Part shown: piece by piece, positions 36,480 through 45,629 of the stretch
How the letters are laid out: each line of letters begins with the position of its first letter
How positions within the stretch are numbered: the stretch's first letter is position 1
Source: Candidatus Kapaibacterium sp.
Lineage (GTDB): Bacteria > Bacteroidota > Ignavibacteria > Kapaibacteriales > UBA2268
Length of the DNA stretch: 61,817 nucleotides
NCBI GenBank assembly: GCA_028376765.1
Contig: JAONBD010000007.1
Span: 1 to 61,817 of the forward strand
Reading direction: 5' to 3'
Notes under the pieces: model-generated
Seen by the model: the letters and a program-made list of their open reading frames with translations, nothing else
Told to the model about the DNA's origin: nothing
Database searches by the model: none
Translations under genes and position numbers: made by a program

Positions 36480-37919
36480 ATGGCGAAAAAGAATTACACA
36501 ATTGTTGTCATTGAAGATGATCCACTCGTAAATGAGACAGTTAATGAGATAATGTCAACTAAATATTCTAGGGTATATAAATACGAAGATGCTCAGAAGG
36601 CATTGGACGAAATGCACCTTATCTCACCAGATTTAGTACTTTTGGACATTTTCTTAGGACATCATAATGGTTTGGATATTCTCGAAAATTTGAGAAAACA
36701 GGGCTATAATATGCCAGTTATAATGATGACTGCATTTTCTGATATAAAAATGGCTGTTAGAGCCATGAAACTAGGAGCTGAAGATTTTATTGTTAAACCA
36801 CTTGATCTGGAGCAATTAGAAATATCAACAGAAAAAGCTTTAGAAAATTATGACCTTAGAAGGCAAGTTGATATTTTATCTGAACAATTAAAAGAAGAAA
36901 AATCAAGTGAAATAATTGGTAATTCAGAAGGTGTAAGAAAAGCCTTAGAAATGGCACAGATCGTATCTAAAGCCGATACTACAATTTTAGTATATGGTGA
37001 GTCAGGTACAGGTAAAGAGCTTCTAGCTAGGTATGTTCATGATAATTCTCCAAGAGCCAAAGGTCCATTCATTGCAATTAATTGTGGTGCAATTCCTAAG
37101 GATTTAGCCGAAAATGAATTGTTTGGTTATGAAAGAGGAGCTTTTACTGGGGCTACCGAAAAATTTAGACCTGGGAAATTTGAACAAGCTAACCATGGAA
37201 CAATTTTATTAGATGAAATTGGTGAGCTAAGTTTGGATATTCAAGTTAGGCTTTTGAGAGTATTGCAGGAAAGAAAGTTTTATAGATTAGGTGGGCAGAA
37301 AGAAATATCAGTTGATGTTAGAGTAGTTGCTGCTACAAACAAGAACCTTGAAGAGCTAGTAGAAACAGGCGAGTTCCGTGAAGATTTGTTCTATAGGTTA
37401 AATGTTGCACAAGTTCACTTGCCAGCCTTAAGAGATAGAGGCGATGACATAATGATAATAGCAACTTCTTTCGTAGATAAGTACAATAAAACTTTTAGGA
37501 AAAAAATTACTGGATTTACTCCAGAAGCTGCCGATATAATGAAAAGGTATTCGTGGCGTGGAAATATTAGAGAATTACAGAATGTAATTGAAAGAGTAGT
37601 ACTACTTGAAAATGATAACATTATAACAAAAAGTTCTTTATCTTTTTTGAAGATGGATAAAAAAGCTCCAGAAAGTAATTTAGTAAAACAGGCAACAAGT
37701 GAAGAAGTAGAACTTGCAGAAGGTCAACATTTGCTTAAAATATCAAGTTCGGGTGTTTCATTAGGAAATATTATCAAGGACTTAATAGTGCAAACTTTAA
37801 AAATTACAAATGGTAATCAAATTCAAGCTGCAAAACTACTTGGTATTTCAAGAGCTAAATTAAGATATAGAATAGAACAGCAGGGAATTAATATAAATAA
37901 CAAAACTATAACGAATTAA
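36480..37919 (+). CDS. Sigma-54-dependent NtrC-family response regulator
   Basis: 479 aa: receiver domain (1-120, phospho-acceptor D56 in LVLLDIFLG), AAA+ sigma-54 activation domain (about 145-385) and a Fis-type helix-turn-helix (about 440-470, NQIQAAKLLGISRAKLRYRI). The AAA+ part has GESGTGKE (Walker A), ELFGYERGAFTGA, the loop that touches sigma-54, and GTILLDEIGELS (Walker B). It activates sigma-54 promoters when phosphorylated by the adjacent kinase. The ribosome binding site gaggaat precedes the ATG. Targets are unknown; I found no clear sigma-54 promoter in the window. Confidence 0.95.
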   Translation: MAKKNYTIVVIEDDPLVNETVNEIMSTKYSRVYKYEDAQKALDEMHLISPDLVLLDIFLGHHNGLDILENLRKQGYNMPVIMMTAFSDIKMAVRAMKLGAEDFIVKPLDLEQLEISTEKALENYDLRRQVDILSEQLKEEKSSEIIGNSEGVRKALEMAQIVSKADTTILVYGESGTGKELLARYVHDNSPRAKGPFIAINCGAIPKDLAENELFGYERGAFTGATEKFRPGKFEQANHGTILLDEIGELSLDIQVRLLRVLQERKFYRLGGQKEISVDVRVVAATNKNLEELVETGEFREDLFYRLNVAQVHLPALRDRGDDIMIIATSFVDKYNKTFRKKITGFTPEAADIMKRYSWRGNIRELQNVIERVVLLENDNIITKSSLSFLKMDKKAPESNLVKQATSEEVELAEGQHLLKISSSGVSLGNIIKDLIVQTLKITNGNQIQAAKLLGISRAKLRYRIEQQGININNKTITN

Positions 37920-37994
37920 TATTACTTATTTTTAAAATATTTTTTCTATCTTGTTACTTTATTTCAACTTATATTTAAATATTTCATAGGCTAC

Positions 37995-38891
37995 ATGTCA
38001 GATAGATATTCATCAAAAACAACCAATAGTGGAAATCAAAATAGAAGGTCTTCCTTCCAAATGAGTTCTACAACCTTCGAAGCTATAAGGGGAGACCTCT
38101 ATAAACTAACTGGTATCTATTACACAGACAATAAAAAATATTTATTAGAAAGTAGAATACAAAGAAGAATAGATGAGTTGAAGTTGAGTTCGTTTGAAGA
38201 TTATCACAAATTAATTAATTCATTTAATGGAAGAGATGAATTAAATAAGCTTTTTGATGCAATCACAATTAATGAAACTTATTTCTTTAGAGCCGAATTT
38301 CAATTTGAAGCTTTTGAAAATGTTTTAGCACCAGAAATAATTAAAAAGACAGCTTCTTACAAAAAGACTATGAGAATTTGGAGTGCAGCAAGCTCCAGCG
38401 GAGAAGAAGCTTATACGATAGCAATGATAATAGATTACAAGTTGAAATCTAGGTTTCCTGATGTCAATTTTGAAATTATTGCAAGTGACATTAACGAAAC
38501 TGTTATTGAATCTGCTAAAAAAGGTGAGTATAAAGATTATGCCATAAGAAATATACCGCCTGATTATATGAGGAAATATTTTACTAAAAAAGGCTCGCTT
38601 TACACTATTTCTGATAAGATCAAAAAAATGGTTGAATTCAAAAAAATTAATTTGTATGACCCAATATCTGTAAGAAAAGCTGGTAGAATAGATATTGCTT
38701 GGTGTTGCAATGTGCTTATCTATTTTGATATTCCATCGAAACAAAAGGTGGTTAAATCCCTTTATGAAGCAATAAATAGTAATGGCTATTTATTTATTGG
38801 GTACTCGGAATCGCTTCATGGCATTACAAACGATTTCAAGTTAGTGCATCTACCTAAAGCGATGGCTTATCAAAAAATAGAAAAAAGATGA
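37995..38891 (+). CDS. cheR: Chemotaxis protein methyltransferase CheR
   Basis: 298 aa. It methylates glutamates on chemoreceptors with SAM. The N-terminal helical CheR_N domain (about 25-85, YKLTGIYYTDNKKYLLESRI) is followed by the SAM domain with TYFFRAEFQFEAF, IWSAASSSGEEAYTIAM and NLYDPISVRKAG to DIAWCCNVLIYFD. The 24-residue N-terminal tail is Ser/Asn-rich. It starts the chemotaxis group cheR-cheY-cheZ-cheA-cheB, read in one direction after the NtrBC-like pair. Confidence 0.95.
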   Translation: MSDRYSSKTTNSGNQNRRSSFQMSSTTFEAIRGDLYKLTGIYYTDNKKYLLESRIQRRIDELKLSSFEDYHKLINSFNGRDELNKLFDAITINETYFFRAEFQFEAFENVLAPEIIKKTASYKKTMRIWSAASSSGEEAYTIAMIIDYKLKSRFPDVNFEIIASDINETVIESAKKGEYKDYAIRNIPPDYMRKYFTKKGSLYTISDKIKKMVEFKKINLYDPISVRKAGRIDIAWCCNVLIYFDIPSKQKVVKSLYEAINSNGYLFIGYSESLHGITNDFKLVHLPKAMAYQKIEKR

Positions 38892-38961
38892 TTAAGATAG
38901 AAATATTTTAAGTTAACGAGAATATTTATTAGATTGGAAAAAATACATCAAAGGTTCCTAA

Positions 38962-39336
38962 ATGAAATTTTTAGTAGTTGACGATTCACCAACAATGCGT
39001 AGAATTGTGTTGAATGCCCTTAAATCATTCGGATGGACAGAAAACTTAGAAGCTGCTGATGGCCAAGAAGGGCTAACAGTATTATCAGAAAACAAAGTCG
39101 ATTTTGTAATAACAGACTGGAATATGCCAGTAATGACTGGGTTAGAGCTTACTCGTGCAATTCGTTCTGATGCTAATTTAAAGCATTTACCAATTCTGAT
39201 GGTTACAACTCGTGGGTTAAAATCTGATATAATTGAGGCTTTAAAAGCAAGAGTAAACAACTATGTTGTGAAGCCATTTACACCGCCTGTCTTAAAAGAG
39301 AAGATTGAAATGATATTAACAGCATTGAAAAAATAG
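38962..39336 (+). CDS. cheY: Chemotaxis response regulator CheY
   Basis: 124 aa, a single receiver domain. It has the acidic pair D7-D8 (VVDDSPTMRR), phospho-acceptor D52 in TDWNMPVMTG, the Thr in MVTTRG and the conserved Lys in YVVKPFTPP. The DWNMP..G motif is typical of CheY. When phosphorylated by CheA it would bind a motor or effector; the following gene encodes its likely phosphatase. The CheZ-like gene begins 8 nt downstream. Confidence 0.95.
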   Translation: MKFLVVDDSPTMRRIVLNALKSFGWTENLEAADGQEGLTVLSENKVDFVITDWNMPVMTGLELTRAIRSDANLKHLPILMVTTRGLKSDIIEALKARVNNYVVKPFTPPVLKEKIEMILTALKK

Positions 39337-39344
39337 AAGATCTT

Positions 39345-40700
39345 ATGAATACAAATGATATTTCAATTTTACTTAAAAAAGCAGATGAACTTAGATCATT
39401 GTTTGTGCTTGGACAAAGAGTAATACCTTTTCTTGAAGAAATTTTTGTGTTTGTTCAAGACATTCAGCCAATGCTTGAAGAAATCAACCATTCAATTAAT
39501 GACAATATTAAAAAGATGCCGGGTGCATCAGAAAAATTATCTAAGGTTACAGAAGCCAATGAAATGGCTACCAACGAAATAATGGATATTTTAGATAAAA
39601 TATTTGTTAATACAGATAAACTTACTCAAAACAACAAACAGATTTCAGATCATTACAACAAAATTATTGATAAACCTGTTAGGCTTTTAGAAATAATACG
39701 ACGAGGTATTGTTTCTGGCGGAGATCTAACAAAGGCAGTTCCACAAATTGATTCTGCTATTGCCAAAATTAAAGCATTCGATAGTAGTAACATAAAACCA
39801 CTTGAAAATGATAATAACGATATTATTAATGAGATTAATAATGATTCTAGTGGCATAATGATGTCCTTGCAAGTTCAGGACATTACCTCTCAGCAAATTG
39901 CTGCAGTAGATCACATGTTAAGTGCCGTGCAGGGTAAGCTTGCAGAAATATTAAAACATTTTAAAAATACTGATGTTTCTTCCTTGGTTGATTTAGATAC
40001 TACCAAAACTACATTTAGCGATGATTCCCTTGAAACTAATACTACCAAGTTTCATCGAGAAATCGCATTTGATCCCAATGCAATTGGTTCTTATGAAGAT
40101 AACGAGAAAAGACAGGATATGGTTGATTCTCTTATTGCCGAAGGTGTTGATGATTTTCAAGATACTGAGGAAACAAACGATGTTCAAGATAAAAATGAAC
40201 AAGCCGAGACCGGCAACAATGAAAGTCTGGGTGATGTAGATTATGAAAATATTTCTTCTGAGGATTCTGTTATAGAAACACAAAATGAAGAAGAATTATC
40301 AATTTCTCAAGCACAAGATGATATAGATAAAATATTTGATGAGTCGTCAGATGAATTAGAAGTTGAAACTGAATCTGAAATTGATGATTCAAGTTTCAGC
40401 GATTTAGATGATAATCCAGATCCAAGTGATATTGATGCTTTATTTGGTGGCGTATCATTGGATGACGATGAAGATAATAATGAAGAAACCGATCAAGTTG
40501 CTGATGTTTCAAGTGACGAAGAGATGTCAGAAACTCAAGCACAAGATGATATAGATAAAATGTTTGATTCGCCTCAAGAAGTTGAGGATGAAGTTGAAAC
40601 TGAGAATGCTAATAATGATGATTTTGATTTATCAAAATTTGATGATTTGGGTGACAACCCAGATCCAAGTGATATTGATGCTTTATTTAATGGGAGCTAA
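39345..40700 (+). CDS. CheZ-like CheY phosphatase with repeated CheY-docking tail
   Basis: 451 aa, about twice the length of E. coli CheZ (214). Residues 1-205 are long helices resembling the CheZ four-helix bundle. The catalytic pair is likely D179 and Q183 in LQVQDITSQQIAAV, matching D143 and Q147 (FQDLTGQ) of E. coli CheZ. Residues 210-451 are disordered and very acidic. The tail carries four short motifs: SQAQDDIDKIF (321-331), PSDIDALFGG (360-369), TQAQDDIDKMF (397-407) and PSDIDALFNG (441-450). They resemble the FliM N-terminal CheY-binding peptide (EIDALL) and the CheZ C-terminal docking peptide. cheA starts 4 nt downstream. The phosphatase call rests on the D-x3-Q motif and gene context. 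Confidence 0.72.
   Translation: MNTNDISILLKKADELRSLFVLGQRVIPFLEEIFVFVQDIQPMLEEINHSINDNIKKMPGASEKLSKVTEANEMATNEIMDILDKIFVNTDKLTQNNKQISDHYNKIIDKPVRLLEIIRRGIVSGGDLTKAVPQIDSAIAKIKAFDSSNIKPLENDNNDIINEINNDSSGIMMSLQVQDITSQQIAAVDHMLSAVQGKLAEILKHFKNTDVSSLVDLDTTKTTFSDDSLETNTTKFHREIAFDPNAIGSYEDNEKRQDMVDSLIAEGVDDFQDTEETNDVQDKNEQAETGNNESLGDVDYENISSEDSVIETQNEEELSISQAQDDIDKIFDESSDELEVETESEIDDSSFSDLDDNPDPSDIDALFGGVSLDDDEDNNEETDQVADVSSDEEMSETQAQDDIDKMFDSPQEVEDEVETENANNDDFDLSKFDDLGDNPDPSDIDALFNGS
40306..40445 (+). repeat. First copy of a duplicated segment in the CheZ-like gene
   Basis: This holds copy 1 of two sub-repeats: a 35-bp unit (40306-40340) and a 30-bp unit (40416-40445). They recur at 40534-40568 (34 of 35 bases identical) and 40659-40688 (30 of 30). 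They encode the two kinds of acidic docking motif. The spacing differs slightly (228 and 243 bp), so small indels followed the duplication. Confidence 0.85.
40534..40688 (+). repeat. Second copy of the duplicated segment in the CheZ-like gene
   Basis: This holds copy 2 of the 35-bp and 30-bp sub-repeats described at 40306-40445. Near-identity of the motif DNA with diverged spacers suggests a recent duplication or selection on the motif itself. Confidence 0.85.
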
Positions 40701-40704
40701 ATAG

Positions 40705-42603
40705 ATGTCTGCTATAAATGATGATATGAGAGAAATATTTGAAGGTTATTTAGTTGAAACTAATGAACTTTTAGAATCAATTTCTAGTGATTTAATCGAA
40801 CTTGAAAATGGTAACGATGATCCTGAAATGATAAATCAACTTTTTAGGAGTTTTCACACCATAAAAGGTACTTCCTCTTTTATGGGTTTTGATGAAATAA
40901 CAATCATTACTCATGAAGCAGAAGATTTATTAAATAAACTCCGTAAGGATGAGCTTACAATATCAGAGGAGCTTACTGATATACTTCTTGAAGTTCATGA
41001 CTGGATAAGAGAGCTTGTAGATAAGCGAAAAGATGGTGATGAGTCCAATCCAAATTATTCAGCAACAATTACAAAAATTAAAGCTCTGAAAGGGAGTGGT
41101 GCCGAATCATCTGTAAATAGTGAAACTAGTACAAGTGAAGAAAGTTCAGGTAGTGGGTCTTCATTTGATGCTGTATTAGACCAATCAAAAGAAATTGGTT
41201 CTGGTGATGGAGATTTTACAGAAGACGAGGAAGCTTTACTTCAGCAAGCCTTTGCCGAAATAAATTCTAATTTCGATAGTGAGGATGTTGCCACAGAAGA
41301 AAGTACTGATTCTCAAATGGAAGTGAAAGAAGAACCCAAACCAGAAATAAAAGAAAATAAACCTGAGCCAATAAAAAAAGAAGCTCCCAAAAAAGATAAT
41401 AAACCTGCTAAGCCACCTCAAGAATCCATAAGAATAGATGTTGACAGAATTGAAACATTAATGGATTTATCAGGGGAATTGGTACTTGGTAGAAATAGAC
41501 TATCTCAAATTTCCGAATTTTTTGATGCTCAAAGCGACGCTAAGGAAAACACTAGAGATTTAATCGAAACAGCTGCACAAATTGATTTTGTTACATCTGA
41601 AATTCAATCGGCTGTAATGAAAATGAGAATGGTTCCAGTTGCCAAGTTATATCAAAAAGCTCCAAGAATTGTTAGAGACTTGTCAAAAGAATTTAGCAAA
41701 AAAATAAAGCTTGTTGTTAAAGGCGAAGAAACTGAAATAGATAGAGGTATTATTGAGGAGTTGAACGACCCATTAGTACACATGATAAGAAACTCTTGTG
41801 ATCACGGTATTGAATCGCCTGCCGAAAGGTTGAAAGCTGAAAAACCGGAAATTGGAACAGTAATCTTAGATGCTGATCAAGAGGGTAATCATATTGTTCT
41901 TAGAATATCTGATGATGGAAAAGGAATGGACCCTAATGCTTTAGTCGATAAGGCTATTGAAAAGGGAATTATTACTACTGATCAAGCAGACCAAATGACC
42001 GATAGGGAAATTTTTCAGCTGATATTTGCTCCTGGATTCTCTACAGCAAAAAAATTAACAGATGTTTCTGGTAGAGGCGTTGGAATGGATGTTGTGAAAA
42101 CAAATATTCAGAAGCTAAAGGGAATAATTGATATTGATTCTAAGCTTGGAAAGGGAACTAGCTTTACAGTAAAGCTACCTTTAACTCTTGCTATTATCCA
42201 AGGCTTACTTGTTAAAGTAAAAAATGAAACATACGCTATTCCATTGAGTTCTGTTGAGGAAGTTGTTTCTGTAGAAGAAAATATTATTGACTCAGTGAAT
42301 CGCCAAGAAGTGATTCGGATACGAGAAGACGTTTACCCAATTACACGGTTAGGCAAGACTTTAGGATTAGATACAGAATCGAGCTCACTCGTAAATAAAA
42401 ATGTTGTTGTAGTTGGTCTTGGAATAAATAGAGTTGGTTTAGTAGTTGATGAATTACTAGGTCAGCAAGAAATTGTAATTAAATCACTGGGAGATTACCT
42501 TGGAGATATACAAGGGATAGCAGGTTCCACTATATTAGGTGATGGTAGAGTGATTATGATAATAGATATAAATGAATTGATTAATCAAATTTATAATAAA
42601 TAA
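40705..42603 (+). CDS. cheA: Chemotaxis histidine kinase CheA
   Basis: 632 aa. P1 phosphotransfer domain (1-120) with H51 in SFHTIKGTSSFMG. Residues 130-235 are a Ser/Glu/Lys/Pro-rich linker with no recognisable P2 (CheY-binding) domain. P3 dimerisation starts at IRIDVDRIETLMDLSGEL (about 242). P4 ATPase has HMIRNSCDHGIE, DDGKGMDP and SGRGVGMDVVK. P5 CheW-like domain (about 495-632) ends with ILGDGRVIMIIDINELI. Without P2, CheY may be delivered another way, perhaps through the docking motifs of the adjacent CheZ-like protein (inference). Its stop overlaps the cheB start by one base. No cheW or receptor gene lies in the window. Confidence 0.95.
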   Translation: MSAINDDMREIFEGYLVETNELLESISSDLIELENGNDDPEMINQLFRSFHTIKGTSSFMGFDEITIITHEAEDLLNKLRKDELTISEELTDILLEVHDWIRELVDKRKDGDESNPNYSATITKIKALKGSGAESSVNSETSTSEESSGSGSSFDAVLDQSKEIGSGDGDFTEDEEALLQQAFAEINSNFDSEDVATEESTDSQMEVKEEPKPEIKENKPEPIKKEAPKKDNKPAKPPQESIRIDVDRIETLMDLSGELVLGRNRLSQISEFFDAQSDAKENTRDLIETAAQIDFVTSEIQSAVMKMRMVPVAKLYQKAPRIVRDLSKEFSKKIKLVVKGEETEIDRGIIEELNDPLVHMIRNSCDHGIESPAERLKAEKPEIGTVILDADQEGNHIVLRISDDGKGMDPNALVDKAIEKGIITTDQADQMTDREIFQLIFAPGFSTAKKLTDVSGRGVGMDVVKTNIQKLKGIIDIDSKLGKGTSFTVKLPLTLAIIQGLLVKVKNETYAIPLSSVEEVVSVEENIIDSVNRQEVIRIREDVYPITRLGKTLGLDTESSSLVNKNVVVVGLGINRVGLVVDELLGQQEIVIKSLGDYLGDIQGIAGSTILGDGRVIMIIDINELINQIYNK

Positions 42604-43727
42604 TGGAAAAAATTAAATTATTAATTGTAGAAGATTCTGCATTTCTTAGAAGCACTTATCAAAAACTGTTAAGTGATTCGAAAGAAATAGAAATTGTTGA
42701 CACAGCAAAAAATGGAAAAGATGGTGTTGAAAAAACCATTTTGCATAAACCTGATGTTATAACAATGGATATTGAAATGCCTGTTATGAACGGGCTTGAT
42801 GCTGTTAAAGAGATAATGAAAGTACAGCCTACTCCTATTTTAATGGTTAGTTCTTTAACCAAAGAAGGGGCTGATGCTACTATGGAAGCTTTAAGCCGTG
42901 GTGCAATCGATTTTATACCTAAGGAAACTGCTTTTTCAAAAGTTTCTACTATGAAAGATAATCTCATAGAAAAAATTGTTAAAATTGCGGGCAATACAGG
43001 TCTAAAAAATAGAATTTTAAGAACTACCAATATTACTAAAGAAAATAGGAATCATGATTCCATTGATAATAATGTAAAAAAAACGGTAGCCTCTGAGAGT
43101 AACTCAGTTAAAAAAGGAAAATCTAGCAATTATAATTTAGCAGAAAGAGAGATTCCGACTAAATCAAAAATAAATGCAATTTCGATTGGTATTTCAACTG
43201 GTGGCCCTCTATCTCTTCAACAAGTAATACCTTTCCTATCTGAAAATATTAAAGTGCCAGTATTTATAGTTCAGCACATGCCACCTAACTTTACAAAATC
43301 ATTAGCTGAAAGGCTTGATGGTACTTCAAAACTTAAGGTTAAAGAAGCCGAAAGTGGTGAAATTATTGAAGGAGGAACTGTTTATATAGCACCTGGTGGA
43401 AAACAGATGTTAATAGGCAATTCTAAAATTGTTATTACAGATAAAAAACCTGAAAAGGAGTTATATTCGCCGTCATTTAACATTGCATTAGGGTCACAGG
43501 TACATTGTTATAACAAAAAAATACTTGCTGTTGTTATGACTGGTATGGGTAGTGATGGTACAATAGCAATGAAAAAATTACAAGAAATTGGTGGGTATAA
43601 TATATCACAAGATCCGGATACATGTGTAGTTGCTGGTATGCCTAGCTCTGCTTTGAATGCAGGTATTATTAATGAAATGCTCCCCCTTGATAAAATTGCT
43701 CCTTTTATCAATAAAATTTTTGATTAA
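42603..43727 (+). CDS. cheB: Chemotaxis protein-glutamate methylesterase CheB
   Basis: 374 aa. Receiver domain (1-120, phospho-acceptor D56 in TMDIEMPVMNG), a Ser/Lys-rich linker (about 140-180), and the C-terminal methylesterase. The catalytic triad is the Ser of SIGISTGGPLSLQQ, the His of VQHMPPNFTKSLAERL and the Asp of GMGSDGTIAMKKL. It removes the methyl groups added by CheR. It overlaps cheA by one base and is the last chemotaxis gene. Confidence 0.95.
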   Translation: MEKIKLLIVEDSAFLRSTYQKLLSDSKEIEIVDTAKNGKDGVEKTILHKPDVITMDIEMPVMNGLDAVKEIMKVQPTPILMVSSLTKEGADATMEALSRGAIDFIPKETAFSKVSTMKDNLIEKIVKIAGNTGLKNRILRTTNITKENRNHDSIDNNVKKTVASESNSVKKGKSSNYNLAEREIPTKSKINAISIGISTGGPLSLQQVIPFLSENIKVPVFIVQHMPPNFTKSLAERLDGTSKLKVKEAESGEIIEGGTVYIAPGGKQMLIGNSKIVITDKKPEKELYSPSFNIALGSQVHCYNKKILAVVMTGMGSDGTIAMKKLQEIGGYNISQDPDTCVVAGMPSSALNAGIINEMLPLDKIAPFINKIFD

Positions 43728-43742
43728 TATCATAACTAATAT

Positions 43743-45629
43743 ATGTCTAAAACCTTTGTTGTAAGTATAGGTAACATTGACAACTTAAGTTCATTGAACA
43801 AAATAAGTATAAATCATATTATAGAGTTAAGAGTAGATCTCTTAAATTTAAGTGCTAAAAAAGTAAACTCTATAATTGAACAAAATAAGCATACCTTTAT
43901 AATAACAAATCGCAAAAACACAAATAATCAGCAAGATGAAAGGCTTAACTTCTTTAAATCTATTAAATTGAGCCAGAAGGTGTTGTTCGATTTTGATATT
44001 GATACTGATTTAGAATTAATAGATAATTTTAAGCCTGTATTAAATAAAAGCTACATAATTTCTTATCATAATTATGATAGTACTCCCTCATATAAATACC
44101 TGAAAGATAAAGTTGACAATATTTCTAAATTTAAATCAAAATATATAAAAATTGCTTGTTTAATTAGTAATATAGATGATATAAATAATCTAAATAACTT
44201 ACAAAATAATAAGGGAATTATTGCTTTAGCAATGGGGCAAAATTCTGAGTTTCAAAGACTGAAAATTTTAGAGCATAATGCACCATTTTCTTATGTTTCA
44301 TTTGGTAGTGACACTACTGCTAATGGTCAGGTTAATTTGGAAGTTGCTGAAACAATACTTAATTTTAATTCCACTTTATTACAAAAATATGCTGTTTTTG
44401 GTAGTCCAATTATTCATAGTTTAAGCCCACAATTATTTTCGCAATTAAACCTTTTAAATTATCATTACACAAGAATTTATTCAGATAATATTAGTGACTT
44501 ATTGAATTTTCAGAATACCTTTGATCTTTCTGGTTTCAATATTACATCTCCTTTAAAAAAGAAAACTTTTGATGAATATATATCAACAAATTCTACAACT
44601 AATCAATTGCAGAATTGCAACACAGTCAAAATAGAAAATACTATTGGAAATAGTACTAATACTGATTATTTAGCAATAATAGATATTTTAAATAGTATTG
44701 ATAAAAAGCAAAATATATTAATATTGGGAGCTGGGGCATCTGCAGAGTCAGCAATTTTAGCTTCTAGATACTTTAATGCCGATATTACTGTGATTAATAG
44801 AACTTTAAATAGTGGCAAGTCCGTAGCTGAAAAAAATAATATAAAATATAATTCATTTAAGAATATTCAAGATTCTATAAATAATTGTGACGTTATTTTA
44901 TCAACTATTCCAGCTTCAAAAGTAATAATTGGTGATATAAAATTAGATAATCAAATAATTATCGATGCAGTATATAGAGGTTCATATTGGAAGGAACTAG
45001 CAATAAAATTTAAATGCAAGTATATATCTGGTTTATTGTGGTTAAAATATCAAGCCGAATATGCATTTGAATATCTTTTAAATAAAAAAATAATTCTTGA
45101 TATTCCAAAAAATAAGAAATATACTAATATAGTATTGATTGGCTTTATGGGTGCTGGTAAATCTAAATTTGGTAGGTCTTTAGGGGAAATGCTTGATATA
45201 AAACATTATGATCTAGATCAAGTTATTGAGCAAAATAATAAGCTAACAATTAATCAAATATTTGAAGAATATGGAGAAGAATACTTTAGAGAGCAAGAAC
45301 AAGAAAATTTACAAGAACTAATTTTCAAAAAATATTCTATAATATCATTAGGTGGCGGCACTTGTGATAATATATTAAACAAACTGCTTTTGACAAATTC
45401 GTATGTGATTTATCTGTATACTGATTTTGAAACTTCGATACATAGAATTGCTTCTTCTGGAACTAGACCTCAGTTAAATAAATCTAAAAAGGAATTAATT
45501 AAAATTTACGAAGAAAGAATAAATAAATATTTTTATTATTCGGACTTAATAATTGAAAATAAAAGCTTTGATAAGACTATAAATATATTAGCTAATGAAA
45601 TTAAAACATCAGAAATCCTTAAACATTAA
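43743..45629 (+). CDS. Trifunctional shikimate enzyme: AroD-AroE-AroK fusion
   Basis: 628 aa, three full domains in pathway order. Residues 1-205: type I 3-dehydroquinate dehydratase with E28-x-R30 (IIELRVDLL), H109 (SYHNY) and the Schiff-base K136 (YIKIACL). Residues 214-450: shikimate dehydrogenase with YAVFGSPIIHSLSPQ, K272 in NITSPLKKK, D308 in NTD and the nucleotide loop LGAGASAESAIL. Residues 460-628: shikimate kinase with the P-loop GFMGAGKS (467-474), DLDQVIE and SLGGGT. It would turn 3-dehydroquinate into shikimate-3-phosphate. AroD-AroE fusions are known in Chlamydiae and plants, and all three are in the fungal AROM protein; this three-domain form is unusual. aroA starts inside its 3' end (35-nt overlap). 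Confidence 0.92.
   Translation: MSKTFVVSIGNIDNLSSLNKISINHIIELRVDLLNLSAKKVNSIIEQNKHTFIITNRKNTNNQQDERLNFFKSIKLSQKVLFDFDIDTDLELIDNFKPVLNKSYIISYHNYDSTPSYKYLKDKVDNISKFKSKYIKIACLISNIDDINNLNNLQNNKGIIALAMGQNSEFQRLKILEHNAPFSYVSFGSDTTANGQVNLEVAETILNFNSTLLQKYAVFGSPIIHSLSPQLFSQLNLLNYHYTRIYSDNISDLLNFQNTFDLSGFNITSPLKKKTFDEYISTNSTTNQLQNCNTVKIENTIGNSTNTDYLAIIDILNSIDKKQNILILGAGASAESAILASRYFNADITVINRTLNSGKSVAEKNNIKYNSFKNIQDSINNCDVILSTIPASKVIIGDIKLDNQIIIDAVYRGSYWKELAIKFKCKYISGLLWLKYQAEYAFEYLLNKKIILDIPKNKKYTNIVLIGFMGAGKSKFGRSLGEMLDIKHYDLDQVIEQNNKLTINQIFEEYGEEYFREQEQENLQELIFKKYSIISLGGGTCDNILNKLLLTNSYVIYLYTDFETSIHRIASSGTRPQLNKSKKELIKIYEERINKYFYYSDLIIENKSFDKTINILANEIKTSEILKH

Noticed and set aside
37920-37994. Sigma-54 promoter before cheR
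   Set aside because: No TGGCAC-N5-TTGC-like site is present; only a weak TTG/TATATTTA pair with wrong spacing.
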